Shown: positions 28,441 to 37,314, numbered from the stretch's first letter. The stretch is 64,000 bases of DNA from Dehalococcoidales bacterium (GCA_041656115.1 JBBAED010000005.1:1-64000), one strand, 5' to 3'. The notes: generated by a model from the sequence alone, not told the origin. Numbers and translations are program-made.

Positions 28441-28469
28441 GGATAACCCATTTTTTGGTAAAAGGTTGC
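28441..28469 (-). promoter_or_regulatory. ECF-type promoter of the sigma gene (copy 1)
   Basis: On the minus strand, TGCAACCTTTT (GCAACC at 28469-28464), a 16-nt spacer, and GTTATCC (28447-28441). The flanking TTTTA after the -35 is also shared with copy 2. Confidence 0.65.
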
Positions 28470-28548
28470 ATGAATTTGACGAAAAATCGGGGAATTTTTA
28501 AAAAAAGATATTAACCGGTTTTGTGGTTTGAGGAATCCATAAACGTGG

Positions 28549-30393
28549 TTAATTGTTCTTGCGGTTGAATTTATGGTCGCATAAGACAGTCGCTTTTTCT
28601 ATCCCGCAGATATTACAAGCATGGTCACGGCAATCCGCCGTTTCTTTTTCTTCAATTGCTCGTTTATATTCGCGTTTCAAGAAATTAAGCGAAACGCCGG
28701 TATCGATATGTCCCCAGGGTAAAGGTTCGTCCGGCAAACGTTCCCTGTGCGTATAAAAATACGGATCGATTCCCTCTTTACGGAAGGCGTCCATCCAAAC
28801 ATCAAATTTAAAGTGTTCCCCCCACCCATCAAAACAAGCCCCCATTTGCCAAGCGCTATAAATTACTTTCCCCAGCCTGCGGTCCCCGCGCGAGATAATC
28901 GCTTCAAGAAAGCTGCGAGAGTAATCCTGCCAAGAGGGGGTTACGTCTTTTCTTTGTAAATTGTTTCTTAAAATGTTTTGCTTGTGCCTGATGTTTTCTT
29001 CACTGTCCATGGCAATCCACTGAAAAGGGGTGTGCGGTTTGGGCACAAAAGTCGATAAACTGAGCCGAACGTGCGGTTTTCTGCCGGGAATGTTTTTGCC
29101 GATTGCGCGGATTTTTTCGACCATTTCAATAATGCCGTTAATATCCTCGTCTGTTTCAGTCGGTAACCCCAGCATAAAGTAGAGCTTTAGGCTTTTCCAA
29201 CCCTTTTCGAAAGCGGCGGTAACCGTATCAAAAATTTGTTGTTCGGGGATGCATTTATTAATTACGCGTTGCAATCTCTGGCTGCCGGCTTCGGGGGCAA
29301 AGGTGAGCCCCGATTTCCTTTCGGTGGGTAGCGAATCAATTAACTTTACCGAATCAACCATCATTCTGAGGCTGGGAAGCGATAAGGAGATATTTTTTTG
29401 TCCGTACTCGGCAACAATTTTACTTACCAGTTCATCAATGCCGTGATAATCGCTGGTGCTTAAAGACACAAGAGAGATTTCATCATAGCCTGTGTTATCG
29501 ATAATTTCTCCGGCAGCGGCTATAACTTCGTCATGCGAGCGCTGGCGTACCGGCCGATAGGTCATTCCGGCATGACAAAAACGACAACCGCGGGTGCAGC
29601 CGCGGCTGATTTCTATCGCACAGCGGTCGTGGGTGGCGGCAATAAAAGGAACTATCGGGCGCGTTCCCGTCGGCGGTAATTTTGAGACGATTTGTCTTTT
29701 TATTATCGGTGCGGCTTCGGGTGTTGTGGGGGTGATAGATTTAAACATCCCGCTGTCGTCATACTCGATAACATACAAACTCGGAACGTATACGCCGGGG
29801 ATGGTTGCCAACCGCTTTAATTTATCGGTTCGCGACAGATTATTTTTGAGAGATTTAAACTCCCTTAAACAATCCACCAATGTCGGAAGAACATCTTCGG
29901 CGTCGCCGATAACAAAAAAATCAAAAAAATCAGCCAGCGGTTCGGGGTTTAGTGCACAGTTCCCGCCGCCAACCACCAGCGGATGTTCATCTTTTCTGTC
30001 ACAAGTCATTACAGGAATATCGGCAAGGCTAAGCATATCCAGAATATTGGTGTACGATAGCTCATAACCAAGCGAAAAGCCGATTAAATCAAATTCGTTT
30101 AAAGCACGGCCGCTTTCGAGGCTTTGTAAGGGGATGTCGGCTGTTTTGAGGGCGTTTGCCATATCAACCCACGGAGTAAAGACCCTTTCGGCAAGCACAT
30201 CCGGATAGGCGTTTAAAATATCGTAGAGAATCGGTACGGCCATGTTCGACATTCCGATTTCGTAGATATCGGGATAACTTAAAACGATCTTAATATCCGT
30301 ATTAAGCCAATCTTTAACGATACTGTTCCATTCGCCGCCGGTATAGCGGGCAGGTTTGGAAACGTTGTATAAAATATTGTCGGGATAAGCCAA
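28549..30393 (-). CDS. Radical SAM protein with B12-binding-like N-terminal domain (TIGR03960 type)
   Basis: I place the start at TTG 30393, with GGAGG six bases upstream (614 residues, MAYPDNILYNVSKPARYTGGE). The N-terminal half resembles the cobalamin-binding-like domain of this family (IVLSYPDIYEIGMSNMAVPILYDILN, LIGFSLGYELSYTNIL). The radical SAM cluster motif is ISRGCTRGCRFCHAG (CxxxCxxC). The rest of the barrel follows (EISLVSLSTSDYHGIDEL, FAPEAGSQRLQRVINK, YFMLGLPTETDEDI), and it ends with CNICGIE near the C-terminus. The family's reaction is unknown. A DUF2344 partner that often follows in other genomes is not seen here. Confidence 0.88.
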   Translation of the reverse strand: MAYPDNILYNVSKPARYTGGEWNSIVKDWLNTDIKIVLSYPDIYEIGMSNMAVPILYDILNAYPDVLAERVFTPWVDMANALKTADIPLQSLESGRALNEFDLIGFSLGYELSYTNILDMLSLADIPVMTCDRKDEHPLVVGGGNCALNPEPLADFFDFFVIGDAEDVLPTLVDCLREFKSLKNNLSRTDKLKRLATIPGVYVPSLYVIEYDDSGMFKSITPTTPEAAPIIKRQIVSKLPPTGTRPIVPFIAATHDRCAIEISRGCTRGCRFCHAGMTYRPVRQRSHDEVIAAAGEIIDNTGYDEISLVSLSTSDYHGIDELVSKIVAEYGQKNISLSLPSLRMMVDSVKLIDSLPTERKSGLTFAPEAGSQRLQRVINKCIPEQQIFDTVTAAFEKGWKSLKLYFMLGLPTETDEDINGIIEMVEKIRAIGKNIPGRKPHVRLSLSTFVPKPHTPFQWIAMDSEENIRHKQNILRNNLQRKDVTPSWQDYSRSFLEAIISRGDRRLGKVIYSAWQMGACFDGWGEHFKFDVWMDAFRKEGIDPYFYTHRERLPDEPLPWGHIDTGVSLNFLKREYKRAIEEKETADCRDHACNICGIEKATVLCDHKFNRKNN

Positions 30394-30569
30394 AACAATC
30401 CTCCAAAGCACTTATTATACGTGGAATCCGAGGTAAGGTGCAATCTTGCAGTAGGGATAGTCGATAATACTCCAAATAGTGACAGAACTCTAGGTTACCT
30501 CTTTTCATCGTGATTTCCTTCATCCGTATACCTGCTAAAGGGCGTCGCTGCCAACAGCCCCTTTTTATT

Positions 30570-30598
30570 TTGACCTTTATTAAAAACAGATTTACAAT
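30570..30598 (+). promoter_or_regulatory. Sigma-70 promoter of the HIT gene
   Basis: TTGACC at 30570-30575, a 17-nt spacer, and TACAAT at 30593-30598, 28 nt before the start. Confidence 0.65.
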
Positions 30599-30625
30599 AA
30601 CAATAGCACCTTTAAGGAGGACAAT

Positions 30626-31099
30626 ATGGAAAACTTATGGGCGCCGTGGCGCATGGAATATATTAAAAAAGTAGATACGCAAGACTGCGTTTTTTGTACA
30701 ATGCCCCCGGAAGATTGCGATGTTAAAAATTACATATTGCATCGCGGAAAACACAACTTTGTAATCCTAAATTGTTACCCCTATAACCCCGGGCACCTGA
30801 TGGTGGTTCCATTCCGTCACTTATGTGCGCTTGAAGACCTCACAACCGAAGAAATGACAGAACATTACGAGTTGGTGAGCAGGTGCATTACCGCTTTAAA
30901 AAAGGCTTCCAATCCCGATGGTTTCAATGTCGGCATGAACTTGGGGAGGGTTGCCGGAGCCGGTATCGACAAGCACATCCACACTCATATTGTCCCCCGT
31001 TGGAGCGGAGATAACAATTTTATGCCGGTGGTGGCCGATATCCGTGTGGTTAACGAGTCGTTGGGGGCTTCCTATCAAAAACTAAAGGATTGTTTTTAA
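30626..31099 (+). CDS. HIT-family nucleotide hydrolase or phosphorylase
   Basis: The 157-residue protein starts at ATG 30626 with AAGGAGG upstream. It has the histidine triad in DKHIHTHIVPRW (HxHxH) and the N-terminal MENLWAPWRMEYI with CVFCTMP. This form is typical of the AP4A phosphorylase/HIT branch seen in mycobacteria and Chloroflexota. The FCxM Cys pair and a His in the first third may bind zinc. It probably splits dinucleoside polyphosphates or AMP conjugates. The exact substrate is not deducible. It is a single-gene unit with its own promoter and terminator. Confidence 0.92.
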   Translation: MENLWAPWRMEYIKKVDTQDCVFCTMPPEDCDVKNYILHRGKHNFVILNCYPYNPGHLMVVPFRHLCALEDLTTEEMTEHYELVSRCITALKKASNPDGFNVGMNLGRVAGAGIDKHIHTHIVPRWSGDNNFMPVVADIRVVNESLGASYQKLKDCF

Positions 31100-31136
31100 C
31101 CCGTTACCTTTAAAGTTTCAAACCGATTATTTTATT

Positions 31137-31170
31137 AAAGGAGTTGGGCAAATCACCCAACTCCTTTTTT
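31137..31170. terminator. Bidirectional rho-independent terminator (HIT gene / amiE)
   Basis: A 12-bp stem, AAAGGAGTTGGG with CCCAACTCCTTT, 7-nt loop, T run. It lies between convergent genes. Confidence 0.92.
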
Positions 31171-31206
31171 TAGTTTAGATAATGATCGGTATTTCCCGAA
31201 TTGAAA

Positions 31207-32238
31207 TTAATGCCCCTCAATTTTGGGCTGGAAAGCCACCGGACAGTCTTTTGTGCTAACCGTCTTTCTGGTAAACGATTCAACTTGAGCCTGTGCCTTT
31301 TTAGGGTCAAGAACCCAAGTGCGATAGAAATCGTACGGGCAGGTAGCATCGCCGAGCTCTTCTTCTTCCGAATTGAGTTTGGCGGTGTAGCCTCTGTGGA
31401 GCAATTTGAAGAGGTGGTTCTGTGATTGCCAATTCGCTCTGGCATCCCTGATGGCACTAACCGAAAGTTCGGCATATTGAACCCCCATTTGTTCCGTACC
31501 GCATTCACCCAAAATCCTGCCGTCAAAGCCGACAATAGCCGAATGCCCAAAGAACGAATAAACGCCGTCAAAACCGGTGCCGTTAGCTACCGCAACATAG
31601 CTGGTATTTGCCCATGCCATTGTTGTTGCCATATTTCTCTGCTGTTCTCTGGAAGGGTACATGTAACCTTGGCAGCGGACAATTAATTCGGCGCCTTTCA
31701 TAGCGCAATCACGCCAGATTTCGGGGTAGTTACCGTCATCGCAAATAATCAGGCTGACTTTCAAGCCCTTGGGGCCTTCGGAAACAAAGGTGCCGCTTGC
31801 GGGATACCAGCCTTCAATAGGACACCAAGGCATAATCTTGCGGTATTTTTGAACAATCTCACCCTTATTATTGATTAGTATCAATGTATTGTAGGGGACT
31901 TTGTTGGGGTGGTCCTCGTGGAATTCACCGGTAATCGAGTTTACCATCCAAATATTGTTTTTGCGGCAGCACTCGGAAAAGATTTCTGTTTCCTCGCCGG
32001 GGACGGTAGTGGAAAGATCCATGAATTCTTGAGGGTCATAAAGGATGCCTTCCGTGCTGTATTCGGGGAAAATTATCAGGTCCATGCCCGGAAATCCCGT
32101 TTTGATTCCTTCGGCATATTTGGCAATTTTATGGCAGTTATCAAGGATATCTTTTTTTGAATGCAGGCTGGGAATCGGGTAGTTTACAACCGCAACACCG
32201 ACATTGTCGGCGCTTGAAGAAATATCACCGTGTCTCAT
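31207..32238 (-). CDS. amiE: Aliphatic amidase
   Basis: AmiE hydrolyses short aliphatic amides to the acid and ammonia. The 343-residue protein begins MRHGDISSS like the known enzymes and keeps the nitrilase-superfamily triad at the standard positions: E59 (FPEYST), K134 (KYRKIMPW) and C166 (IICDDGN). It also keeps the long [20 protein letters not shown] block. A formamidase (AmiF) would be the close alternative, but the start and length fit AmiE. It lies downstream of an AmiS/UreI channel gene (101 nt), so the pair imports amides or urea and releases ammonia. Confidence 0.93.
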   Translation of the reverse strand: MRHGDISSSADNVGVAVVNYPIPSLHSKKDILDNCHKIAKYAEGIKTGFPGMDLIIFPEYSTEGILYDPQEFMDLSTTVPGEETEIFSECCRKNNIWMVNSITGEFHEDHPNKVPYNTLILINNKGEIVQKYRKIMPWCPIEGWYPASGTFVSEGPKGLKVSLIICDDGNYPEIWRDCAMKGAELIVRCQGYMYPSREQQRNMATTMAWANTSYVAVANGTGFDGVYSFFGHSAIVGFDGRILGECGTEQMGVQYAELSVSAIRDARANWQSQNHLFKLLHRGYTAKLNSEEEELGDATCPYDFYRTWVLDPKKAQAQVESFTRKTVSTKDCPVAFQPKIEGH

Positions 32239-32339
32239 TTATAATCCTCCGTATAATTTTATTCTTCGCTAAAATCCGATGCAGGTATTTGATGTTTCAT
32301 TGTTCTATAAGCCCACCTCCTTAAATCGGAATTACGGAA

Positions 32340-32834
32340 TTACCACCAGGGCCATATTCCGGTCAGCGTAAAGTAAGCCCCGATGAAGGTCACAATTGCG
32401 TTTACCATCGTCCAATAGGCTGTTGCTTTGTTGATGTTTTTGCCCAAACCGAGCAACAGGAAGAACATGAACCATAAAGTTGCCCACATAAACCAGAGTA
32501 AAGCCAGCCCCGGAGTGGCGAGGTTTAAAAATCCGGTCGGAACGGCAATCAGTGCAACGGGCAGACAATACCAACCCAGCCCTTTGCCGTCCAGATTCCA
32601 TATTTGGGTTGCGGCTACGTAGAGATATGTGAATGCAAACAATAAGGTCAAAGCGGCGCCGTAGAAATCGGCGGTTTCTTTGGCGGTGGCGATTACAACG
32701 ATTACGCCTGTAATTTGAACGACGGCAACGAAGATATTCATGGGGATAACCGCTTTGTTAGACATTTTTCCCATCATCCAAAGCGCGTTAATAAACAGGA
32801 CAAAACCGACATACCATAGACCTAGTCCTAACAA
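32340..32834 (-). CDS. amiS: AmiS/UreI-family amide/urea channel
   Basis: The 164-residue protein starts at TTG 32834 with a GGGGGG ribosome site seven bases upstream. It has six hydrophobic helices and the AmiS/UreI layout: GLWYVGFVLFINALWM, IPMNIFVAVVQITGVI, LLFAFTYLYVAATQIWNLDGKGLGWY, ALLWFMWATLWFMFFLLLG and the C-terminal LTGIWPWW. Family members are acid-gated urea channels (UreI) or short-chain amide transporters (AmiS). The following amiE points to amides. No urease genes are visible in the window. Confidence 0.9.
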   Translation of the reverse strand: MLGLGLWYVGFVLFINALWMMGKMSNKAVIPMNIFVAVVQITGVIVVIATAKETADFYGAALTLLFAFTYLYVAATQIWNLDGKGLGWYCLPVALIAVPTGFLNLATPGLALLWFMWATLWFMFFLLLGLGKNINKATAYWTMVNAIVTFIGAYFTLTGIWPWW

Positions 32835-33236
32835 CGACTTGCCCCCCTTTAAGCGTTTTTGTTAAGCTCGGAGAATATGAATGTTACAAATGTTTTTTGA
32901 ACTGGTAACACAGCAATTCTGCCATACACACTACCTCCCGATATTGGTCTTAACAGGGGGTTTGTAAGGGGCATTGTCCTTGGAGGGGTAAAAAGAGTAT
33001 TTTGGAAAAAACACTCCCCAGCGTAAGAAGACTACCATACCGCTTTCTTAAAAACAAGGGGTTTTGGGGTAAATTTTTGTAAAATTCTAAAAGTTGTAAA
33101 CGGCTGAATTTAAACGTATTTGCGACACGATGGGTAGGATTAGCTATACGATAGCTGTAAGAATATCTTGATAAGGAATATACTCAAAAAAGTATCGGTT
33201 TTGGAGGCTGATTTTTAAGATTTCCAAGGATAAAAT
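32835..33236. other. Leader and intergenic region upstream of amiS
   Basis: About 400 nt between hisS and amiS. On the minus strand it includes a possible 13-codon leader frame (32884-32925) and G/C-rich runs near 32940-32990. There is a short inverted repeat AGCTAT-ACG-ATAGCT at 33142-33156. I do not recognise a known riboswitch or a clear promoter. Confidence 0.4.
32884..32925 (-). CDS. Possible 13-residue leader peptide upstream of amiS
   Basis: ATG 32925 has GGGAGG nine bases upstream and encodes MAELLCYQFKKHL before TAA, 50 nt ahead of the amiS start. A good ribosome site in front of such a short frame suggests a leader peptide, but chance is not excluded. Confidence 0.25.
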   Translation of the reverse strand: MAELLCYQFKKHL

Positions 33237-34505
33237 TTAAGTGCTTGCGGTTAAAATTTCTTTTAGTTTGGGGATTAAACAGTCCCAGGATAAATTTTCT
33301 TGTCCGGCGGCGGCCATATCTTTTAAAACAACGGTTTGCGAGGCCACTTCCTCGTCGCCGATAATAATTGCAAAGCGCATATTAAGATTATTGGCTTGCC
33401 TTAATTGTGCCTTTAAACTCTTTGTTCCCGTTGATTGAATTATGCCGATGCCGGCATGCCTTAAATCGGATGCCAATTTTACCGCTGCCAGCTTGGCATT
33501 TTCGCCCATGTTTGCCAAAAAGACCGCCGGTTTACTGATTACCGGAATCTGAACATCCTCCCTTTTAAGGTTGAGAATAATCCTTTCAATTCCGGCGGCA
33601 AATCCGATTGCCGCAGTGGGTTTACCGCCCAGTTCCGCTATTAGGTTATCGTAGCGTCCTCCGCCGCCGAGGGTGTTTTGTGCGCCTTCTGTTTCCGGCT
33701 GGATTTCAAAAACTGTTCTCGTATAGTAATCCAGCCCTCGAACCAGCCGATGGCTTATTGAATACGGCAAGCCGATATCATCAAGGTATTTTTTTAATAA
33801 ATTAAAATGTTCGGCACAGCTATCACATAAATAATCGGCGCTTTTGGGAGCGTTATCAATCAGTTTTTGACAGCCGGGTTGTTTGCAATCCAAAAGCCTT
33901 AAAGTGTTGCGTTCCCTTCTGGTTTGGCAGTCTTTACAAAGCTGCTCGCCGCAGTTGTCATAATAATCGCGTAATTTTTGCAGATAATTCGGGCGGCATT
34001 CGGAACAGCCGATACTGTTAACGATTAGCGACAATTTTTTAAGGCCGAGTGATTCATAGAATCGCCATGCCATTTCAATTACTTCGGCATCAATTACGGG
34101 GTCGGCATCTCCGATTGCCTCGTAGCCGAATTGATGGAACTCCCTTAAACGACCGGCTTGCGGCCTTTCGTAGCGGTAGATTGAAGTTAAATAAAACAGC
34201 TTTACCGGTTGCGGCAAGTTTGCCATCCCGTGTTCGATATAAGCGCGGCAAACCGAGGCGGTTCCTTCAGGTCTTAACGTAATATCGTTACCGCCTTTAT
34301 CCTGAAAAGAATACATTTCTTTTTCGACGATATCCGTTCCGTCCCCGATACTGCGGGTAAAAAGCTTTGTGTTTTCAAACGTAGGGGTATCTATTCGCTC
34401 ATAACCGTACAAACCGCAGATCAAAGAGGCTTTCTGCTCGATATATCGGCGATAAGCCTGTTCTGCGGGTAAAATATCCGCTGTGCCTCGAGGTGCCTGA
34501 TACAC
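33237..34505 (-). CDS. hisS: Histidyl-tRNA synthetase
   Basis: HisRS charges tRNA-His. The start is GTG 34505 with AGGAG upstream. The 422-residue class II enzyme has motif 1 (PRGTADILPAEQ, IDTPTFENTKLFTRSIGDGTDIVEKEMYSF), motif 2 (RPEGTASVCRAY, YRYERPQAGRLREFHQFGYE), the His-A loop LVRGLDYYTRTVFE, motif 3 (AAIGFAAGIERI), and a C-terminal anticodon-binding domain (about 330-420). A run of Cys pairs (CSECRPN, CKDCQTRRERNTLRLLDCK, CDSC) near residues 165-235 suggests an inserted zinc-binding segment, as in many bacterial HisRS. Divergent from rel. Confidence 0.97.
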   Translation of the reverse strand: MYQAPRGTADILPAEQAYRRYIEQKASLICGLYGYERIDTPTFENTKLFTRSIGDGTDIVEKEMYSFQDKGGNDITLRPEGTASVCRAYIEHGMANLPQPVKLFYLTSIYRYERPQAGRLREFHQFGYEAIGDADPVIDAEVIEMAWRFYESLGLKKLSLIVNSIGCSECRPNYLQKLRDYYDNCGEQLCKDCQTRRERNTLRLLDCKQPGCQKLIDNAPKSADYLCDSCAEHFNLLKKYLDDIGLPYSISHRLVRGLDYYTRTVFEIQPETEGAQNTLGGGGRYDNLIAELGGKPTAAIGFAAGIERIILNLKREDVQIPVISKPAVFLANMGENAKLAAVKLASDLRHAGIGIIQSTGTKSLKAQLRQANNLNMRFAIIIGDEEVASQTVVLKDMAAAGQENLSWDCLIPKLKEILTAST

Positions 34506-34561
34506 TTTATCTCCTGTTCGTTTGGCTCGGATACCGAGTAAACTAAAAACAACTTAGCACT

Positions 34562-34590
34562 TTGCCAACCTGCTAATGTTCCTCTATACT
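34562..34590 (+). promoter_or_regulatory. Sigma-70 promoter of rel
   Basis: TTGCCA at 34562-34567, a 17-nt spacer, and TATACT at 34585-34590, about 33 nt before the rel start. Confidence 0.7.
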
Positions 34591-34622
34591 TATAATTAAT
34601 ATCCCGGCAAAGTACAGTTCTT

Positions 34623-36794
34623 ATGTTAAAACAAAAAAACGTAACGGTCAATAAATTATTGGAAAAAGCCGCTGCTTATTTGCCGCCTGAAAAGGTGGCT
34701 TTGGTGGAGCGCGCCTATAAGTTTGCCGAAAAGGCGCACGAAGGGCAGTTCCGTGAATCGGGGGAACCTTACCTCGAACATCCGCTGCAAGTGGCAATTA
34801 TGTTGGCCGATTTGCAACTGGATGCCGGTACTTTGGCAGCGTCCCTGATGCATGATGTTTGCGAAGATTGCGGTGTGCCTCTTTCTGAGATTGAAGGAGA
34901 GTTTGGGACTGAGGTTGCCAAGTTAGTTGACGGGGTGACCAAGTTATCGCAGCTTTCGTTGCATTTACCCGAGGAAGTGGTGCTTAAAAGCAGTACGGCT
35001 GACGGTCAACAGCAAGCCGAAAGCCTCCGTAAAATGCTGGTTGCGATGGCGGAGGATTTGCGGGTTGTTTTTATTAAGCTCGCAGACCGCTTACATAATA
35101 TGCGCACCCTTGATGCTTTGCCGCCGGAAAAACAACGCCGTGTTGCCCGTGAAACAATGGATATCTATGCCCCATTAGCACATCGTTTGGGGATATGGGA
35201 ATTAAAATGGGAATTGGAAGACCTTTCATTCCGCTATCTTGAACCCAAAAGATACGAACAATTATCAAAAATGGTTGCCGGTAAACGTGACGAACGCGAA
35301 GCGTTTATTAAAAAGGTCATCGAAATCGTTAAAGAAGAATTTGCGCGGGTCGGATTTAAGGCCGAAATAACCGGCCGCCCGAAGCATTTATACAGCATTA
35401 ATCAGAAAATCCAGAAGTATGAGGCACAGAATAAACAGTTTAACGATATTTATGACCTCTTTGCGTTAAGGGTCTTGGTTGATACGGTGCAAGATTGCTA
35501 CAACGCGGTCGGCATAGTGCACAGTATGTGGCATCCCGTTCCGGGGGCCTTTGACGACTATATCGCCAATCCTAAACCGAACGGTTATCAATCGCTGCAT
35601 ACCGTGGTTCTGTCGTTTGGTACCACCCCGATTGAAATTCAGATACGCACACACGATATGCACTATACTGATGAATACGGAATTGCTGCCCATTGGCGCT
35701 ATAAAGAGGGCAAAAAGGAATCCTCGCCCTATGAGGAAAGAATCGGATGGTTAAGACAGCTTATTGATTGGCACCGGGAATTAAGCGGTACCGAAGAATT
35801 CCTTGAATCGGTTAAAACCGATATTTTCATTGATCAGGTCTTCGTTTTTACCCCTAAAGGCGAGGTTAAAGACCTTCCGAAAGGGGCGACACCCTTAGAT
35901 TTTGCTTATCGGATTCATACCGAACTTGGGCATCGATGTGTCGGCGCAAAAGTAAACGGACGATTAGTGTCGTTAAGCTCACGCCTTAGTAACGGGGATG
36001 TGGTGGAAATTATAACCACAAAACGTGATAAGGGCCCCAGCAGGGACTGGATGAATCCGCACTTAGGCTATGTTCATACTTCGCATGCCCGCGAAAAAAT
36101 CCGCCAATGGTTTAAGCGACAAGAGCGCGAAGAAAACATTGAGCAGGGTCGCATTCTTTTGGATAAAGAACTTAAACAGTTGGGAATGAGAGACACCGAC
36201 CGCGAATCAATTGCCAAATCGTTTAAATACTCAAGCGTGGACGAATTCCTGGCTGCTATAGGGTACGGCGGTGTCAATATTGAGAGCATTGCTTTAAAAT
36301 TGGCTTCACATCAGGAACAGCCGCGCCTGATTCCGGAAACGGTCCAGCCTAAAAAAATTAAGTCCGAAGTGCAGGTACTGGGTGTCGGCGAGCTTCTAAC
36401 GAATATTGCCCAATGCTGCAACCCGGTTCCCGGCGATGATATTGTCGGGTATGTAACGCGCAGCCGCGGCATAACGATTCATCGCCGTGATTGTTATAAC
36501 GTAATCAACGAGGATGAAAAAGAAAGACTGATTGAGGTAGAGTGGGGACAAACCGAGGCGCAATATCCGGTTAGTGTTCAGGTTAACGCTTGGGATAGGG
36601 TCGGTTTGGTACGGGATGTCTCTACCGTAATTGCCGAAGAAAAAGTGAATATCTTCAATATGACAGTCACCGAAAACGAAGATCGGATTACAACAATTAC
36701 GCTTACGCTCGAAACTAAGGGGTTGGTGCATCTGAGCCGTGTTCTTGGCAGAATCGGCGGGGTCAAGGGTGTACTAAGTATTAACCGCGTTTAA
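34623..36794 (+). CDS. rel: Bifunctional (p)ppGpp synthetase/hydrolase
   Basis: The 723-residue protein sets the stringent-response alarmone level. The N-terminal HD hydrolase is intact (H53 in LEHP, H77-D78 with E81-D82 in HDVCEDCG, and KLADRLHNMRT). The synthetase domain has RPKHLYSINQKIQKY and DIYDLFALRVLVD. The regulatory half contains TGS (DQVFVFTPKGEVKDLPKGATPLDFAYRIHTE), a Cys-containing zinc-finger-like domain (AQCCNPVPGDDIVGY), and a C-terminal ACT domain (VNAWDRVGLVRDVSTVIAEE). Both activities are expected. Terminator at 36793-36819. Confidence 0.96.
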   Translation: MLKQKNVTVNKLLEKAAAYLPPEKVALVERAYKFAEKAHEGQFRESGEPYLEHPLQVAIMLADLQLDAGTLAASLMHDVCEDCGVPLSEIEGEFGTEVAKLVDGVTKLSQLSLHLPEEVVLKSSTADGQQQAESLRKMLVAMAEDLRVVFIKLADRLHNMRTLDALPPEKQRRVARETMDIYAPLAHRLGIWELKWELEDLSFRYLEPKRYEQLSKMVAGKRDEREAFIKKVIEIVKEEFARVGFKAEITGRPKHLYSINQKIQKYEAQNKQFNDIYDLFALRVLVDTVQDCYNAVGIVHSMWHPVPGAFDDYIANPKPNGYQSLHTVVLSFGTTPIEIQIRTHDMHYTDEYGIAAHWRYKEGKKESSPYEERIGWLRQLIDWHRELSGTEEFLESVKTDIFIDQVFVFTPKGEVKDLPKGATPLDFAYRIHTELGHRCVGAKVNGRLVSLSSRLSNGDVVEIITTKRDKGPSRDWMNPHLGYVHTSHAREKIRQWFKRQEREENIEQGRILLDKELKQLGMRDTDRESIAKSFKYSSVDEFLAAIGYGGVNIESIALKLASHQEQPRLIPETVQPKKIKSEVQVLGVGELLTNIAQCCNPVPGDDIVGYVTRSRGITIHRRDCYNVINEDEKERLIEVEWGQTEAQYPVSVQVNAWDRVGLVRDVSTVIAEEKVNIFNMTVTENEDRITTITLTLETKGLVHLSRVLGRIGGVKGVLSINRV

Positions 36795-36819
36795 CCGCAA
36801 ACCGGTTAAAGTTGCGGTT
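36793..36819 (+). terminator. Terminator after rel
   Basis: AACCGCAA pairs with TTGCGGTT over an 11-nt loop, followed by TTGG. It overlaps the rel stop codon. Confidence 0.6.
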
Positions 36820-36843
36820 TTGGAAATATCCGCATTCCCCCCT

Positions 36844-36872
36844 TTGTCTTAAAATAATTTTTATTGTATAAT
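36844..36872 (+). promoter_or_regulatory. Sigma-70 promoter of rpsT
   Basis: TTGTCT at 36844-36849, a 17-nt spacer, and TATAAT at 36867-36872, with a very short leader. Confidence 0.75.
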
Positions 36873-36897
36873 GTGAAACAGTTTCAGGAGGAATAAT

Positions 36898-37176
36898 TTG
36901 CCTAATATTGAATCAGCTAAAAAACAGCAGAGAAAATCGCTGAAAAGAAAGACTGTCAACAAAACTAACGTTAGTAAAACCAGAACCGCTTTGAAAATAG
37001 CGGAAGCATCAATTGCCTCCGGCGATTTGCAAAAAGCCGAACAGGATGTTAAAGCTGCCGCAAGCGCTTTGGATAGAGCAGTAGGTAAGGGTGTTGTCCA
37101 CTCCAACAATGCTTCTCGTCATAAGTCCAGGTTGGAAAAAGGGCTTAACAAAGCTAAAGCCGCTTCTGCCGAATAG
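36898..37176 (+). CDS. rpsT: 30S ribosomal protein S20
   Basis: S20 binds 16S rRNA early in 30S assembly. The 92-residue protein starts at TTG 36898 behind AGGAGG. A rare start codon for rpsT (UUG) is also known in E. coli and is linked to autoregulation. It has the usual basic helices: MPNIESAKKQQRKSLKRKTVN, KTRTALKIAEASIASGDL, and the C-terminal NNASRHKSRLEKGLNKAK. Terminator at 37204-37224. Confidence 0.95.
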   Translation: MPNIESAKKQQRKSLKRKTVNKTNVSKTRTALKIAEASIASGDLQKAEQDVKAAASALDRAVGKGVVHSNNASRHKSRLEKGLNKAKAASAE

Positions 37177-37203
37177 TTAGCATCAAGTTCAGTAGTATCA
37201 GTA

Positions 37204-37224
37204 AGCTGCCGCAAAACGGCAGCT
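37204..37224 (+). terminator. Terminator after rpsT
   Basis: AGCTGCCG and CGGCAGCT form an 8-bp stem over CAAAA, followed by a modest T-rich tract. Confidence 0.75.
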
Positions 37225-37253
37225 GCTTGTTTATCCCCTTTTGCATTTGTTTG

Positions 37254-37282
37254 TTGACAATGCCTTGTTGTTCCCTTAGAAT
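37254..37282 (+). promoter_or_regulatory. Sigma-70 promoter of lexA
   Basis: TTGACA at 37254-37259, a 17-nt spacer, and TAGAAT at 37277-37282. The LexA box begins 4 nt after the -10. Confidence 0.85.
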
Positions 37283-37285
37283 TAC

Positions 37286-37299
37286 AGAACAATTGTTCT
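37286..37299 (+). promoter_or_regulatory. LexA (SOS) box in the lexA promoter
   Basis: AGAACAATTGTTCT is a perfect 14-bp palindrome of the GAAC-N4-GTTC form. It covers the expected +1, so bound LexA would block its own transcription. Confidence 0.8.
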
Positions 37300-37314
37300 T
37301 ATGAGGTTGCAACA

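Noticed and set aside
30537..30565. Hairpin AAAGGG...CCCTTT upstream of the HIT gene as a terminator
   Set aside because: No gene on the plus strand ends there, and the stem is bulged. It lies beside the HIT promoter and could be an accidental structure.
32835..33236. Guanidine (ykkC) riboswitch upstream of the amide channel
   Set aside because: I looked for the guanidine-I/II/III sequence signatures on the minus strand and found none.
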